NCBI RefSeq assembly: GCF_020860125.1
Contig: NZ_JAJBUX010000122.1
Span: 1-7,590 of the forward strand
Length of the DNA: 7,590 nucleotides
Source: Cloacibacillus sp.
Lineage (GTDB): Bacteria > Synergistota > Synergistia > Synergistales > Synergistaceae
Direction of reading: 5' to 3'
The translations under genes and the position numbers were made by a program. Under the pieces are notes generated by a model. That model did no database searches, was not told where the DNA came from, and saw only the letters and a list, made by a program, of their open reading frames with translations. Of this stretch, positions 1 through 6,352 are shown piece by piece (position 1 is the stretch's first letter; every line of letters begins with the position of its first letter).

Positions 1-28
1 GCTTTTGCGGCGAGACGGAAGGAGTGTT

Positions 29-63
29 GCTCTGTATGGCGCGGTTCCCGCGCCATACAGAGC
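29..63. repeat. 16-bp perfect inverted repeat (hairpin)
   Basis: Arms 29-44 and 48-63 are perfectly complementary around a 3-nt loop (TTC), with the core GTATGGCGCGG. No T-tract follows on either strand, so it is not a standard intrinsic terminator. It could be the end of a transcript entering from the left, a palindromic interspersed repeat, or a cruciform or protein site. It lies about 195 bp past the end of the minus-strand hydrolase gene. Confidence 0.6.
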
Positions 64-95
64 CCGCGGCAAAGGCCACGGGAGAACCTAAGGTC

Positions 96-143
96 AACTC
101 TCCCTCACCCCGCTTCACGGGGAGCTCCCTCAGAGAGGGCGCC
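96..143. repeat. Compound palindromic intergenic repeat
   Basis: Two adjacent stem-loops are visible. CCCCG/CGGGG (108-112/118-122) has a 5-nt loop, and GCTCCCTC/GAGGGCGC (124-131/135-142, 7 of 8 pairs) has a 3-nt loop. CTCCCTC is also repeated directly (100-106 and 125-131). The pattern resembles short repeats I remember as common between genes in gut anaerobe genomes (CTCCCTC...GAGGGAGCC); that comparison is from memory and unverified. No coding function is likely. Confidence 0.45.
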
Positions 144-257
144 AAAATCTTTGGTAAATCGCAATTTATCTCTTCCCCCACCCGAAGGAAATCAGCGTTT
201 ATAACATAGAATCAAAATGCAAAAACCTACGTTTTGTGTTAATCACTCTTTTTCATA

Positions 258-1100
258 TCAGACGGCGGCCGGCTCTCCGCGCCGCTCGCGGTATATCGCC
301 AGAGAATCAAGGTCTACGGCCATGCCGTCCTCCGCCGCGACAATGTGAGTCTCTTTCGTATCGAGCCCCGTCAAAAAGTGTTCCCCCTCGGGCGAGGTGA
401 GCATCGCGCCCAGATGCGTCAGGACGGCGATCCGGGGATGCAGCTCCGTCAGCAGCTGCCGCGCCTCCTCGATCGACATGTGGTCCAGGCGGCTCTTGGC
501 GTTGGGAAAGGTGGCGTTCAGCGAGAGGAAGCGGCAGCTTTGATACCTCTCTGCAAAATATGGCATCAGACGGCTGTCGCTGATGATCCCCCAATCATTC
601 AGTCCCTCGCGGCGGAAGATATAGCCGAAACATTCAACGCCGTGGTGGACGTGCGCCACCGGCTCCGCGGTCACGCCGCGTCCAAGGCCGACCGGCTGCC
701 CATCGGCGGGGCTCACTATCCGCGGCACACGCTTCTGCGAATATTTCAGGATCACAGGGTCGTCGCCCGCGAGCGCGTCCCGCGGCGCAACGAGCAACCC
801 CCGCTCGTCAAAACCCCCGTGTGTCATGCACTCGATCAGCACGTTCGCGTCGGTGCTGTGGTCGAGGTGCTTGTGTGTGAGCAGTACAAAATCAGCCTCG
901 TCGGCGGCCAGCTCCGGCCGCGCGGCGCAGATATGCGCGAGGCTTCCGGGGCCGGGATCTATGACCCCCTGAATCCCGCCGTAGCGGAACCAGAGGCCGC
1001 CCGTGCTGCGCACCTGACGTATCATCGAGAAACGTCCGCCGCTTGTGCCAAGGTACTTTATAAAGTTCTCAGGATAGGAAAAATTCTCGATTTTAGTCAA
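258..1100 (-). CDS. MBL-fold metallo-hydrolase
   Basis: A predicted 280-residue soluble hydrolase of the metallo-beta-lactamase fold. Counting from the TTG start, the glycine-rich first strand (LGTSGGRF) is at residues 17-24, the metal-binding HxHxDH motif THKHLDH at 75-81, a later His cluster (HVHH) at 150-153, the bridging-type Asp (IISDSR) at 175, and a final His (LTHLG) at 229. This is the full ligand set of a dinuclear zinc MBL enzyme, so it should be active; the substrate cannot be told. The frame opens upstream at ATG 1187, but that would overlap the peptidase gene by 77 bp, has no Shine-Dalgarno, and adds a low-complexity N-terminus. MBL proteins usually begin shortly before the LGT motif. 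TTG 1100 has GGTGAGG 8 nt upstream, so I prefer it. It is the second gene of an operon with the YgjP-like peptidase. No convincing terminator follows the stop. Fold is near certain; start about 75% sure. Confidence 0.88.
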   Translation of the reverse strand: MTKIENFSYPENFIKYLGTSGGRFSMIRQVRSTGGLWFRYGGIQGVIDPGPGSLAHICAARPELAADEADFVLLTHKHLDHSTDANVLIECMTHGGFDERGLLVAPRDALAGDDPVILKYSQKRVPRIVSPADGQPVGLGRGVTAEPVAHVHHGVECFGYIFRREGLNDWGIISDSRLMPYFAERYQSCRFLSLNATFPNAKSRLDHMSIEEARQLLTELHPRIAVLTHLGAMLTSPEGEHFLTGLDTKETHIVAAEDGMAVDLDSLAIYRERRGEPAAV

Positions 1101-1108
1101 TATATACG

Positions 1109-1115
1109 CCTCACC
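1109..1115 (-). promoter_or_regulatory. RBS for TTG start, overlapping upstream stop
   Basis: GGTGAGG on the minus strand lies 8 nt before TTG 1100 and contains the TGA stop of the metallopeptidase gene (1113-1111). A ribosome finishing the first gene would be placed at the start of the second, which implies translational coupling. This site decides the hydrolase start. Confidence 0.6.
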
Positions 1116-1809
1116 ATCTATATTTGCCTCCGTCGCGTTTGAGCTCGGCCCGCCGCTGCTCGTAGCCGCCGCAAAAGCGTCCGACATGAGCCCAGAATTT
1201 CGCGGAATGGTTCATCTCCAGCAGGTGGCAGAGCTCGTGTATCATCACATATTCCATCAGGGGGGGCGGTACGAGCGCGAGGCGGATGCTGAAGGTGATG
1301 CTCTGCAACGAAGAGCAGCTGCCCCACAGCGTCCTGACGTTTTTCAGCTCCACCTTCTTCGGGCCGACGCCGATACGCTTACACCATGCGGGAAACTCCG
1401 CCTGTATCAATTCTCTGAGCCTGTGTGCGTACCAAGCTTCGAAATTATGGCGAACTATTTCACTGTCAGCGAATAAACCCGTTAAAAACTCCCCGCCATC
1501 AAACCGCAGGCCGCCGGCGATGCCGGACTTTACCCGCAAAGGATACTGTTCCCCGCGAAAATAGAAGAGCTCGCCGTCCTCGTATTTATGCTCCACGGCC
1601 AGCGAATGCGGCCTTTTTTTCGCGATCTTATCGACAAACGAGGCGGAATTTTCCCGCAGGATGCGCTCAAGCTCCCCGCGCGCCGTATAGACGGGCGCGG
1701 CGATAAAAAAGCGATTGTCGCCGTCCAGCCCGATGGCGACCCTCTTTCTTCTCGCGTTTCTCCTAACCTCGTATCTGATCCCCTCTACGGCAATATAATC
1801 GTTTATCAT
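1111..1809 (-). CDS. YgjP-like (DUF45/M48-type) zinc metallopeptidase
   Basis: A 232-residue protein of the YgjP/DUF45 family, predicted cytoplasmic because it has no signal peptide or membrane segment. The catalytic zinc motif HELCH is at residues 191-195, with a third ligand candidate His201 in the family signature MNHSxxFW (199-206). It is preceded by the equally typical WGSCSS at 162-167 and the LxxxPPxxxxYVMIHEL stretch. The N-terminal half (1-110) is the basic, beta-rich part usual for the family. Length matches the usual 220-250 residues. Function is poorly known; zinc-dependent proteolysis is inferred from the motif. ATG 1809 has AGGTG only 2 nt upstream, a close but usable Shine-Dalgarno. 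It is the first gene of a two-gene operon with the MBL hydrolase, whose start lies 10 nt past this stop, and is divergent from ygiQ. Confidence 0.9.
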   Translation of the reverse strand: MINDYIAVEGIRYEVRRNARRKRVAIGLDGDNRFFIAAPVYTARGELERILRENSASFVDKIAKKRPHSLAVEHKYEDGELFYFRGEQYPLRVKSGIAGGLRFDGGEFLTGLFADSEIVRHNFEAWYAHRLRELIQAEFPAWCKRIGVGPKKVELKNVRTLWGSCSSLQSITFSIRLALVPPPLMEYVMIHELCHLLEMNHSAKFWAHVGRFCGGYEQRRAELKRDGGKYRW

Positions 1810-1902
1810 GACACCTATAATATATCAATGATGGTAAAATTATAAGGCGCTGCGCCGCTCTCTTTTTGTGCGCAAAAATGAAAAAAAATGGAGATAAAAG
1901 AG
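1810..1902. promoter_or_regulatory. Divergent intergenic region, metallopeptidase / ygiQ
   Basis: About 90 AT-rich bases separate the divergent starts and should hold promoters for both directions. TATAAT hexamers occur on the plus strand (1816-1821) and the minus strand (1844-1839), but neither has a recognisable -35 at 16-18 nt. A short GC palindrome GGCGC-T-GCGCC lies at 1846-1856. Promoter presence is inferred from gene layout more than from the motifs. Confidence 0.35.
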
Positions 1903-3780
1903 ATGACCGCTGAAAAAAACGGCGCGATACGCCGTCTTGAAAATAAAAATAAATTCCGCGCGAAACAGCCGCCAAAGGCTCCGGCCTCCCCGCCGAGGAG
2001 CGCCTTCCTTCCCGTGAGCCGAGCCGACATGGAGGCGCGCGGCTGGGATGAACTCGACGTCCTAGTCATCACGGGAGACGCCTACGTCGACCATCCCAGC
2101 TTCGGCCACGCGATAATCGCGCGCTGGCTCGAGGCTCACGGCTTCCGCGTCGGCATCGTCTCCCAGCCGGACTGGCGCGGCACGGAGGATTTCGCCAAGC
2201 TCGGCCGTCCGCGCCTCTGCGTCATGCTCTCGGCGGGGAACCTCGACTCGATGCTGAACCACTACACGGCCTCCGGCAAAAAACGCCGCCGCGACGACTA
2301 TACTCCGGGCGGCGCGGCGGGACGCAGGCCGGACCGGGCCACCGTCGTCTACGCCAACAGGGTGCGCGAGCTCTGGGGCGACATCCCCCTCGTGATCGGC
2401 GGCATCGAAGCCAGCCTGCGACGCTTCGCGCACTACGACTACTGGAGCGACGGCGTGCGCCGCTCAATCCTGACGGACAGCCGCGCAGACCTTCTCGTAT
2501 ATGGCATGGGCGAGAGCGCCTCGCTGGAGATCGCGCGCCGCCTCGCCGACGGCGAAGAGGCCGCGTCGCTCAGGGATATCGCGGGCACCTGCTGGAAGAC
2601 GCACGATCCGGTGGCGGCCAACGACGCCGTGGCGCTCGGCTCCTTCGCGGAGGTCAGCGCCGACAAGGCAAAGTTCGCCGCCTCCTTCAAGCTCTTCTAC
2701 GACGAGAACGACGGTATACGCGGCAGGCGGCTCATTCAGGACCAGGGGGCCTGGCACGTCGTGCAGAACCGCCCCGCGCGCCCGCTCTCGACGGCGGAGA
2801 TGGACAGGATATACGCCCTGCCCTACGCGCGCGCCTGGCATCCCGACTACGACGCCGCGGGCGGCGTACCCGCCTTCGACGAGGTAAAGTTCAGCATCAC
2901 AAGCCACCGGGGCTGCTTCGGGGAATGCGGCTTCTGCGCGGTATCCTCCCACCAGGGGCGCATCATCCAGAGAAGAAGCGACGAATCGATCATCAAGGAG
3001 GCCGAGCTTCTCACGAAGATGCCCGGCTTCAAGGGCTACATCCACGATATCGGCGGCCCGACGGCGAATTTTACCGTCCCCTCCTGTCAGGAATCGATCA
3101 AGCGCGGCTCCTGCAAGGGAAAGTCCTGCCTCTATCCGCAGCCCTGCAAAAAGCTGCGCGCGGACCACGACGATTACATCGCGCTGCTGCGCAAGGTACG
3201 CGCTCTGCCGCGCATCAAAAAGGTATTCATCCGCTCGGGGCTTCGCTACGACTACATCATCGCGGATAAAAAAGGCGAATTTCTCGAGGAACTCTGCCGC
3301 TGGCACATCAGCGGACAGCTGAAGGTGGCCCCCGAACATGTGAGCGCGGAGGTGCTGCAGTATATGCGCAAGCCGCCGCGCGCCGTGACCGAAGAATTTT
3401 TGAAAAGATATGCTGAGATGAACGCCAGGCTCGGCATGAAGCAGTTCCTCGTCCCCTATTTCATGTCGGCCCATCCCGGCTCGACGCTGAAAGAGGCGGT
3501 GGAGCTCGCGGAGTTTATCCGCGACAGCGGCCTGCGCCCCGAGCAGGTGCAGGACTTCACCCCGACGCCCGGTTCGCTCTCCACCTGTATCTATTATACC
3601 GGCATAGACCCGCTCACGATGCGGAAGGTCTATGTCCCGAAGGATCACGAGGAGCGAAAGATGCAGCGGGCGCTCCTGCAGTACTGGATGCCGGAAAACA
3701 GGGAATATGTACGCAAGGCACTGATAAAGGCGGGAAGAAAGGACCTCATCGGCCGCAGCCCGAAGGCGCTGGTTTACTGA
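1903..3780 (+). CDS. ygiQ: YgiQ family radical SAM protein
   Basis: A 625-residue radical SAM protein of the YgiQ (UPF0313) family. After a basic N-terminal tail, residues about 35-95 (FLPVSRADMEARGWDELDVL, then ITGDAYVDHPSFGHAIIARW) form the family's cobalamin-binding-like Rossmann region. The 4Fe-4S/SAM motif CxxxCxxC is at Cys338, Cys342 and Cys345 (SHRGCFGECGFCA). Four more cysteines at 395, 404, 409 and 415 follow PTANF and may hold a second metal site. The C-terminal part ends with FTPTPGSLSTCIYYTG and a short tail. E. coli YgiQ is longer (about 740 residues), so the C-terminal extension is shorter here. The reaction is unknown for the family. The frame opens at ATG 1888, but GGAGAT at 1890-1895 sits 7 nt before ATG 1903, whereas ATG 1888 has only A-runs upstream; I therefore choose 1903. 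Monocistronic, ending at the 3820-3852 terminator. Confidence 0.95.
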   Translation: MTAEKNGAIRRLENKNKFRAKQPPKAPASPPRSAFLPVSRADMEARGWDELDVLVITGDAYVDHPSFGHAIIARWLEAHGFRVGIVSQPDWRGTEDFAKLGRPRLCVMLSAGNLDSMLNHYTASGKKRRRDDYTPGGAAGRRPDRATVVYANRVRELWGDIPLVIGGIEASLRRFAHYDYWSDGVRRSILTDSRADLLVYGMGESASLEIARRLADGEEAASLRDIAGTCWKTHDPVAANDAVALGSFAEVSADKAKFAASFKLFYDENDGIRGRRLIQDQGAWHVVQNRPARPLSTAEMDRIYALPYARAWHPDYDAAGGVPAFDEVKFSITSHRGCFGECGFCAVSSHQGRIIQRRSDESIIKEAELLTKMPGFKGYIHDIGGPTANFTVPSCQESIKRGSCKGKSCLYPQPCKKLRADHDDYIALLRKVRALPRIKKVFIRSGLRYDYIIADKKGEFLEELCRWHISGQLKVAPEHVSAEVLQYMRKPPRAVTEEFLKRYAEMNARLGMKQFLVPYFMSAHPGSTLKEAVELAEFIRDSGLRPEQVQDFTPTPGSLSTCIYYTGIDPLTMRKVYVPKDHEERKMQRALLQYWMPENREYVRKALIKAGRKDLIGRSPKALVY

Positions 3781-3819
3781 GAGGAAATACCTCAGTCACT
3801 ATAAATAAAGAAAACTATG

Positions 3820-3853
3820 AAAATGGCGGAGAGCTGACTTCTCCGCCATTTTT
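3820..3853 (+). terminator. Rho-independent terminator of ygiQ
   Basis: A 13-bp perfect stem (3820-3832 with 3840-3852, core TGGCGGAGA/TCTCCGCCA) with a 7-nt loop runs into five T residues (3849-3853). It starts 40 nt after the ygiQ stop. The A-run in the left arm could give weak activity in the other direction. Confidence 0.88.
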
Positions 3854-3904
3854 ATCTTATGGCAAGGCCGCGCCAGTTCATACGGCGCAAAATCCGGCTT
3901 CGGC

Positions 3905-3933
3905 TTTACATCCATTAATATGGTCAATATAAT
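3905..3933 (+). promoter_or_regulatory. Near-consensus sigma-70 promoter
   Basis: TTTACA (3905-3910), a 17-nt spacer, then a perfect TATAAT (3928-3933). Transcription would start near 3940 and run into the tandem membrane-protein genes, the first of which begins about 90 nt downstream. This is the best promoter match in the window, and it sits just past the ygiQ terminator, so it appears to serve the island alone. Confidence 0.6.
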
Positions 3934-4026
3934 GAAGCAGTTGATACAGTTTCCTGTTTTCTACATTACGTTTTCATATACAGGCATTATTGCCAGTTAC
4001 GGCTGTCTCAACCGGCCGATTAGGGG

Positions 4027-4368
4027 GTGATTTATCTGTCGTTTTTGTCATCTTTATGGGAAATTATCAAGTTTATCTTTGATAATTCTCCTAATAGAAT
4101 TGATAAATATTTGGTCTATCTTTACCTAAATGATAGGCCTAAATATTATTTAGCCCACTTTGGGATCTTTGTTTCTTGCTTTGTTGTAATACATTGTTAC
4201 CGCCTTGCCCACAGAAAGAAACCGGACTATTAGACAAGCCCATTTTTTAATAAGCCGGCGATGTTTCTTATATCTTCCCTGCTATTGGCATTGGCGGCTT
4301 TTGGGATAATATTTATTTCAACGTATAACACTTTTTGTCTTTTTCTCCAGCTAAGTACCAAGAAATAG
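4027..4368 (+). pseudogene. Small membrane protein, copy 1, amber-interrupted
   Basis: From GTG 4027 the frame codes 68 residues, then TAG (4231-4233), then a further 44 residues to TAG 4366-4368. The whole 113-codon span aligns without gaps to the neighbouring gene at a constant offset of 427 bp, about 45% identical by hand count. Shared blocks include LSFLxSLWE, RPxYYLAxF and KPDY/EPDY, then TSPxF, KP, NTF. The amber codon stands exactly where copy 2 has TGG (Trp, 4658-4660). Two hydrophobic segments are visible (YYLAHFGIFVSCFVVIHCY, and FLISSLLLALAAFGIIFIS after the stop). The 5' end is also damaged: copy 2's ATG 4442 corresponds to CCG, and about one base is missing near 4026. I do not recognise the family. 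It is most simply a pseudogene. Expression of the 68-residue one-helix protein, or amber readthrough, remains possible. Strongly AT-rich compared with flanking genes. Confidence 0.65.
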
Positions 4369-4376
4369 AGCAATAT

Positions 4377-4405
4377 TTGCCTGACACTAAATTAACATGT
4401 ATTTA
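4377..4405 (+). promoter_or_regulatory. Possible promoter before copy 2
   Basis: TTGCCT (4377-4382), a 17-nt spacer and TATTTA (4400-4405) lie between the two copies. If real, transcription would start near 4412, downstream of ATG 4397, favouring ATG 4442 or a later codon as the copy 2 start. The match is moderate, and AT-rich DNA gives such matches by chance. Confidence 0.3.
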
Positions 4406-4831
4406 AGAGTACAGTCTTTTTTATCTCGCAGTAATCTTATTATGATAAGGGATGTGGTTTGTTTGTCGTTTTTACTATCTTTATGGGAGACTATAAATTC
4501 ATATTATTCACCTTCTGAACTTAAAATGGATAAATTATTCGTCTCTCTTTATCTCCATAACAGGCCACTATATTATCTAGCTCAATTTTGTACTTTTCTG
4601 ATCTGTTTAATCTTAATACATGGATCGCGGCTTATGAATAAAAAGGAACCGGACTATTGGACAAGTCCGATTTTTAAAAAACCTCAAGCATTTTTTCTCA
4701 CATCGGTTTTCCTTGCCGTGCTTGCCGCCTGCGCAATAGAATTCTTGACGCATAATACTTTTTTACGTCTTTTAAGGCAGGCCATGCAAGAAGAGGCGGC
4801 GCAAAAAAGCCTTCAAATTGGCATTCATTAA
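4397..4831 (+). CDS. Unrecognised small membrane protein, copy 2
   Basis: An intact frame of 144 codons from ATG 4397, or 129 from ATG 4442. Neither start has a Shine-Dalgarno, and similarity to copy 1 begins only around GTG 4454, so I give the longest frame and regard the start as unsettled. There are two predicted membrane helices: YYLAQFCTFLICLILIHGSRL (about residues 59-79) and FFLTSVFLAVLAACAIEFL (about 99-117). A charged linker with NKKEPDYWTSPIFKKP joins them, and a polar tail (QAMQEEAAQKSLQ) follows. The N-terminal 40 residues are amphipathic with a conserved LSFLLSLWE. Codon use is AT-rich (27% GC at 4501-4560), unlike the GC-rich genes around it, which suggests acquisition from elsewhere. 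The ungapped conservation with copy 1 supports it being a real protein. I do not recognise a family and assign no function. Confidence 0.65.
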   Translation: MYLRVQSFLSRSNLIMIRDVVCLSFLLSLWETINSYYSPSELKMDKLFVSLYLHNRPLYYLAQFCTFLICLILIHGSRLMNKKEPDYWTSPIFKKPQAFFLTSVFLAVLAACAIEFLTHNTFLRLLRQAMQEEAAQKSLQIGIH

Positions 4832-4833
4832 AT

Positions 4834-4861
4834 AAAAAAAGAGTACCCGGCTGAATACTCT
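4834..4861 (-). terminator. Minus-strand terminator candidate
   Basis: On the minus strand AGAGTA/TACTCT (arms 4856-4861 and 4840-4845, 6 bp, 10-nt loop) is followed by seven T residues (4840-4834). The stem is weak but the T-tract is good. It could end the transcript of the isochorismatase-like gene about 75 nt past its stop, and it also separates it from the convergent membrane-protein gene. Confidence 0.5.
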
Positions 4862-4886
4862 CAAAAGCTGCCGATTGAATAGGTTA

Positions 4887-4925
4887 GCGGCGGAGCTGCA
4901 GTCGGATTTTATATCACTCCGCCGC
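4887..4925. other. GC-rich stem-loop after cysteine hydrolase gene
   Basis: GCGGCGGAG (4887-4895) pairs perfectly with CTCCGCCGC (4917-4925) across a 21-nt AT-rich loop, starting about 11 nt past the minus-strand stop. There is no T-tract on the minus strand and only a short TTTGTT on the plus strand. It may protect the 3' end or help termination, with the T-tract hairpin further on doing the release. Confidence 0.4.
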
Positions 4926-4936
4926 CGCTTTGTTGC

Positions 4937-5497
4937 CTATTTATCTGTTTTACCGCATATTTTCCATTTATCGGCGGTGGTGATTTCCGCGAAACTGCCG
5001 CTTAGAGAGGCCATAAAGGCGGCTTGGACTACGGGAGCGGGTACGACCGCGTTATTCCATTCCAGGTCTCTCGTCGCGCAGGCGTCCTCTATAAGCGTGA
5101 TGTCATAGCCAAGGCTTCTGGCGGCCCTCACCGTTGTGTCGACACACATATGGGTCATCATGCCGCAGACCACTAGGTGACGGATATCTTTTTTATCAAG
5201 TTCCGACTTCAAATTTGTTTGATAGAAGCTGTCCGGCGTATGCTTTTCAATCACTGTCTCCGAATCTTGAGGGCAGACACTTTTATGGATTTGTACTCCC
5301 TCCGTGTCCCGCACAAAAAACGCGGCGGCCGGCGATTGGTTTATATGCCGGACATGGAAAACAGGCAGCCCATGTTCCCGGAACGACTGCAATATTTTTT
5401 TCGCCTGATTCGCCGCCTCTTCCGCGCGGTATAATTCAAATTTCCCGTTCGGAAAGTAATCGTTCTGTATGTCGATCAACAGCAGTCCTAAATTCAT
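4937..5497 (-). CDS. Isochorismatase-like cysteine hydrolase
   Basis: A 186-residue cytoplasmic hydrolase of the isochorismatase-like superfamily. The three catalytic positions are all present: Asp9 in LLLIDIQNDYF, Lys85 in IEKHTPDSF, and the nucleophile Cys118 in VCGMMTHMCVDTTVRAA. The usual cis-peptide/VCG strand precedes the Cys and the LIEDACATRD strand follows at about 135-143. Length is typical (180-210). Members hydrolyse small amides or enol ethers (nicotinamide, N-carbamoyl compounds, isochorismate); the motifs do not tell the substrate. Start ATG 5497 is well supported by GGAGGTG 7 nt upstream. It lies 71 bp downstream of the SIMPL-domain gene on the same strand; whether the two share a transcript is unclear, since a small inverted repeat lies between them. 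Confidence 0.9.
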   Translation of the reverse strand: MNLGLLLIDIQNDYFPNGKFELYRAEEAANQAKKILQSFREHGLPVFHVRHINQSPAAAFFVRDTEGVQIHKSVCPQDSETVIEKHTPDSFYQTNLKSELDKKDIRHLVVCGMMTHMCVDTTVRAARSLGYDITLIEDACATRDLEWNNAVVPAPVVQAAFMASLSGSFAEITTADKWKICGKTDK

Positions 5498-5504
5498 TCA
5501 AAAA

Positions 5505-5511
5505 CACCTCC
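5505..5511 (-). promoter_or_regulatory. Strong RBS of cysteine hydrolase
   Basis: GGAGGTG on the minus strand lies 7 nt before ATG 5497. It is close to the full anti-Shine-Dalgarno complement and fixes the start of the isochorismatase-like gene. Confidence 0.75.
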
Positions 5512-5534
5512 GTCAAATATATTAAAGAAAATAC

Positions 5535-5548
5535 TTCCCTTGTGGGAA
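5535..5548. other. Small inverted repeat between SIMPL and hydrolase genes
   Basis: TTCCC-TTGT-GGGAA with perfect 5-bp arms lies in the 71-bp gap. On the minus strand it is followed by TATTTTCTTT, so it could be a weak terminator of the SIMPL gene. Its position 38-51 bp before the hydrolase start would also suit an operator. The arms are short and either role is uncertain. Confidence 0.3.
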
Positions 5549-5568
5549 CTTAACCGCTTAAACCGCCC

Positions 5569-6288
5569 TTATTTCAGCTCAAATACCAGCGAGACGGAGA
5601 CGCTGACGTTTATCACTCCGGCGGCAAGCTGCGTGGCGGGCATCGCCGCGTCCGCCATCATTGAATAGCCTATCACGGTGTTTTTTCGCGCCAGCGGCGC
5701 GGCGCCAGCGGTGCCGATGTTCGCGTTGACCAGCCTGCCGAGGCTGCGGCCGCCCGTTGAGGCGACTAAAGAGGCGCGCGCTCTGGCGTCCTCGACCGCG
5801 GACTTCAGAAGGCCGCGCTCGATCTCCTCATGCTTTTGCAGTCCAAAGCTGACGTTATTCACGGAGGCGGAACATTTTTCCGCGCTGCCGTCGATGACGG
5901 CGCCAAGGTCGGCAAGGTTCCGCACCGTAACGGCAAACGATACGGTCGCCGCGTAGCCCTTCTGGACGCGCTTCTCGCGCTCCGTCACATAATTCGGCGC
6001 AAGCTCATAACCCGTCGTTTTGAAATCCTTTGAGTCCACGCGGATAGAGGCAATGTATTTACTCAGCCTCTCTATCCTCTCCGCGAGCGCGGCGCGGGTC
6101 GAGGCGGCGCTCTTTCCATATTCGGTCATAGAGAGCGTCACCGAGGCCATATCAGGTTCAGTCTCAACGGAGGCGGTTCCGGTCACGGCGATGGAGTCGC
6201 GCTCCTCCGCCGCCGACGCGCTCGCGGAGACGGCGAATACAGACAGCATAAGCAGCATTACCACAGCGATGTATTTCGTACGTTTCAT
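5569..6288 (-). CDS. Exported SIMPL-domain (DUF541) protein
   Basis: A 239-residue precursor. Residues 1-27 are a clear Sec signal peptide: basic MKRTK, hydrophobic core YIAVVMLLMLSVFAV, then SASASA before AEE, with cleavage expected near residue 26-27. It is therefore periplasmic or surface-exposed. The mature part is a SIMPL domain (DUF541), opening with the family's IAVTGTASVETEPDMASVTL at 33-52 and ending with the beta-strands INVSVSVSLVFELK. Helical stretches (AALAERIERLSKYIASI, EDARARASLVAS) alternate with strands as usual. Bacterial members (E. coli YggE is one) are linked to oxidative or envelope stress, but the mechanism is not settled. The frame opens at ATG 6375, but AGGGAG lies 6 nt before ATG 6288 and the signal peptide begins exactly there, so 6288 is the start. 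The 87 bp upstream are leader and promoter. Upstream gene of a possible pair with the cysteine hydrolase. Confidence 0.92.
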   Translation of the reverse strand: MKRTKYIAVVMLLMLSVFAVSASASAAEERDSIAVTGTASVETEPDMASVTLSMTEYGKSAASTRAALAERIERLSKYIASIRVDSKDFKTTGYELAPNYVTEREKRVQKGYAATVSFAVTVRNLADLGAVIDGSAEKCSASVNNVSFGLQKHEEIERGLLKSAVEDARARASLVASTGGRSLGRLVNANIGTAGAAPLARKNTVIGYSMMADAAMPATQLAAGVINVSVSVSLVFELK

Positions 6289-6352
6289 AAAAATCTCCCT
6301 TTCAATTTTGTTAAGAGAGGCAGCTGCGGCCAGCGCCCCTCCGTCTATATAT

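Noticed and set aside
24..209. A 61-codon plus-strand frame
   Set aside because: It runs through the hairpin and the compound repeat, has no Shine-Dalgarno close to its ATG and shows only low-complexity basic sequence.
221..235. AAAAC/GTTTT stem as a terminator for the hydrolase operon
   Set aside because: Only five mostly A-T pairs, and the following T-tract is short and broken; too weak to call.
345..1142. A 265-codon plus-strand frame opposite the MBL hydrolase
   Set aside because: Shadow of a GC-rich real gene with all catalytic motifs on the other strand; no domain recognised.
1101..1187. N-terminal extension of the MBL hydrolase from ATG 1187
   Set aside because: No Shine-Dalgarno, a 77-bp overlap with the peptidase gene and a non-family Ala/Ser/Asn-rich sequence; TTG 1100 is better supported.
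2464..3648. A 394-codon minus-strand frame opposite ygiQ
   Set aside because: Long only because high-GC genes leave the opposite strand free of stops; the plus-strand frame carries the radical SAM motifs.
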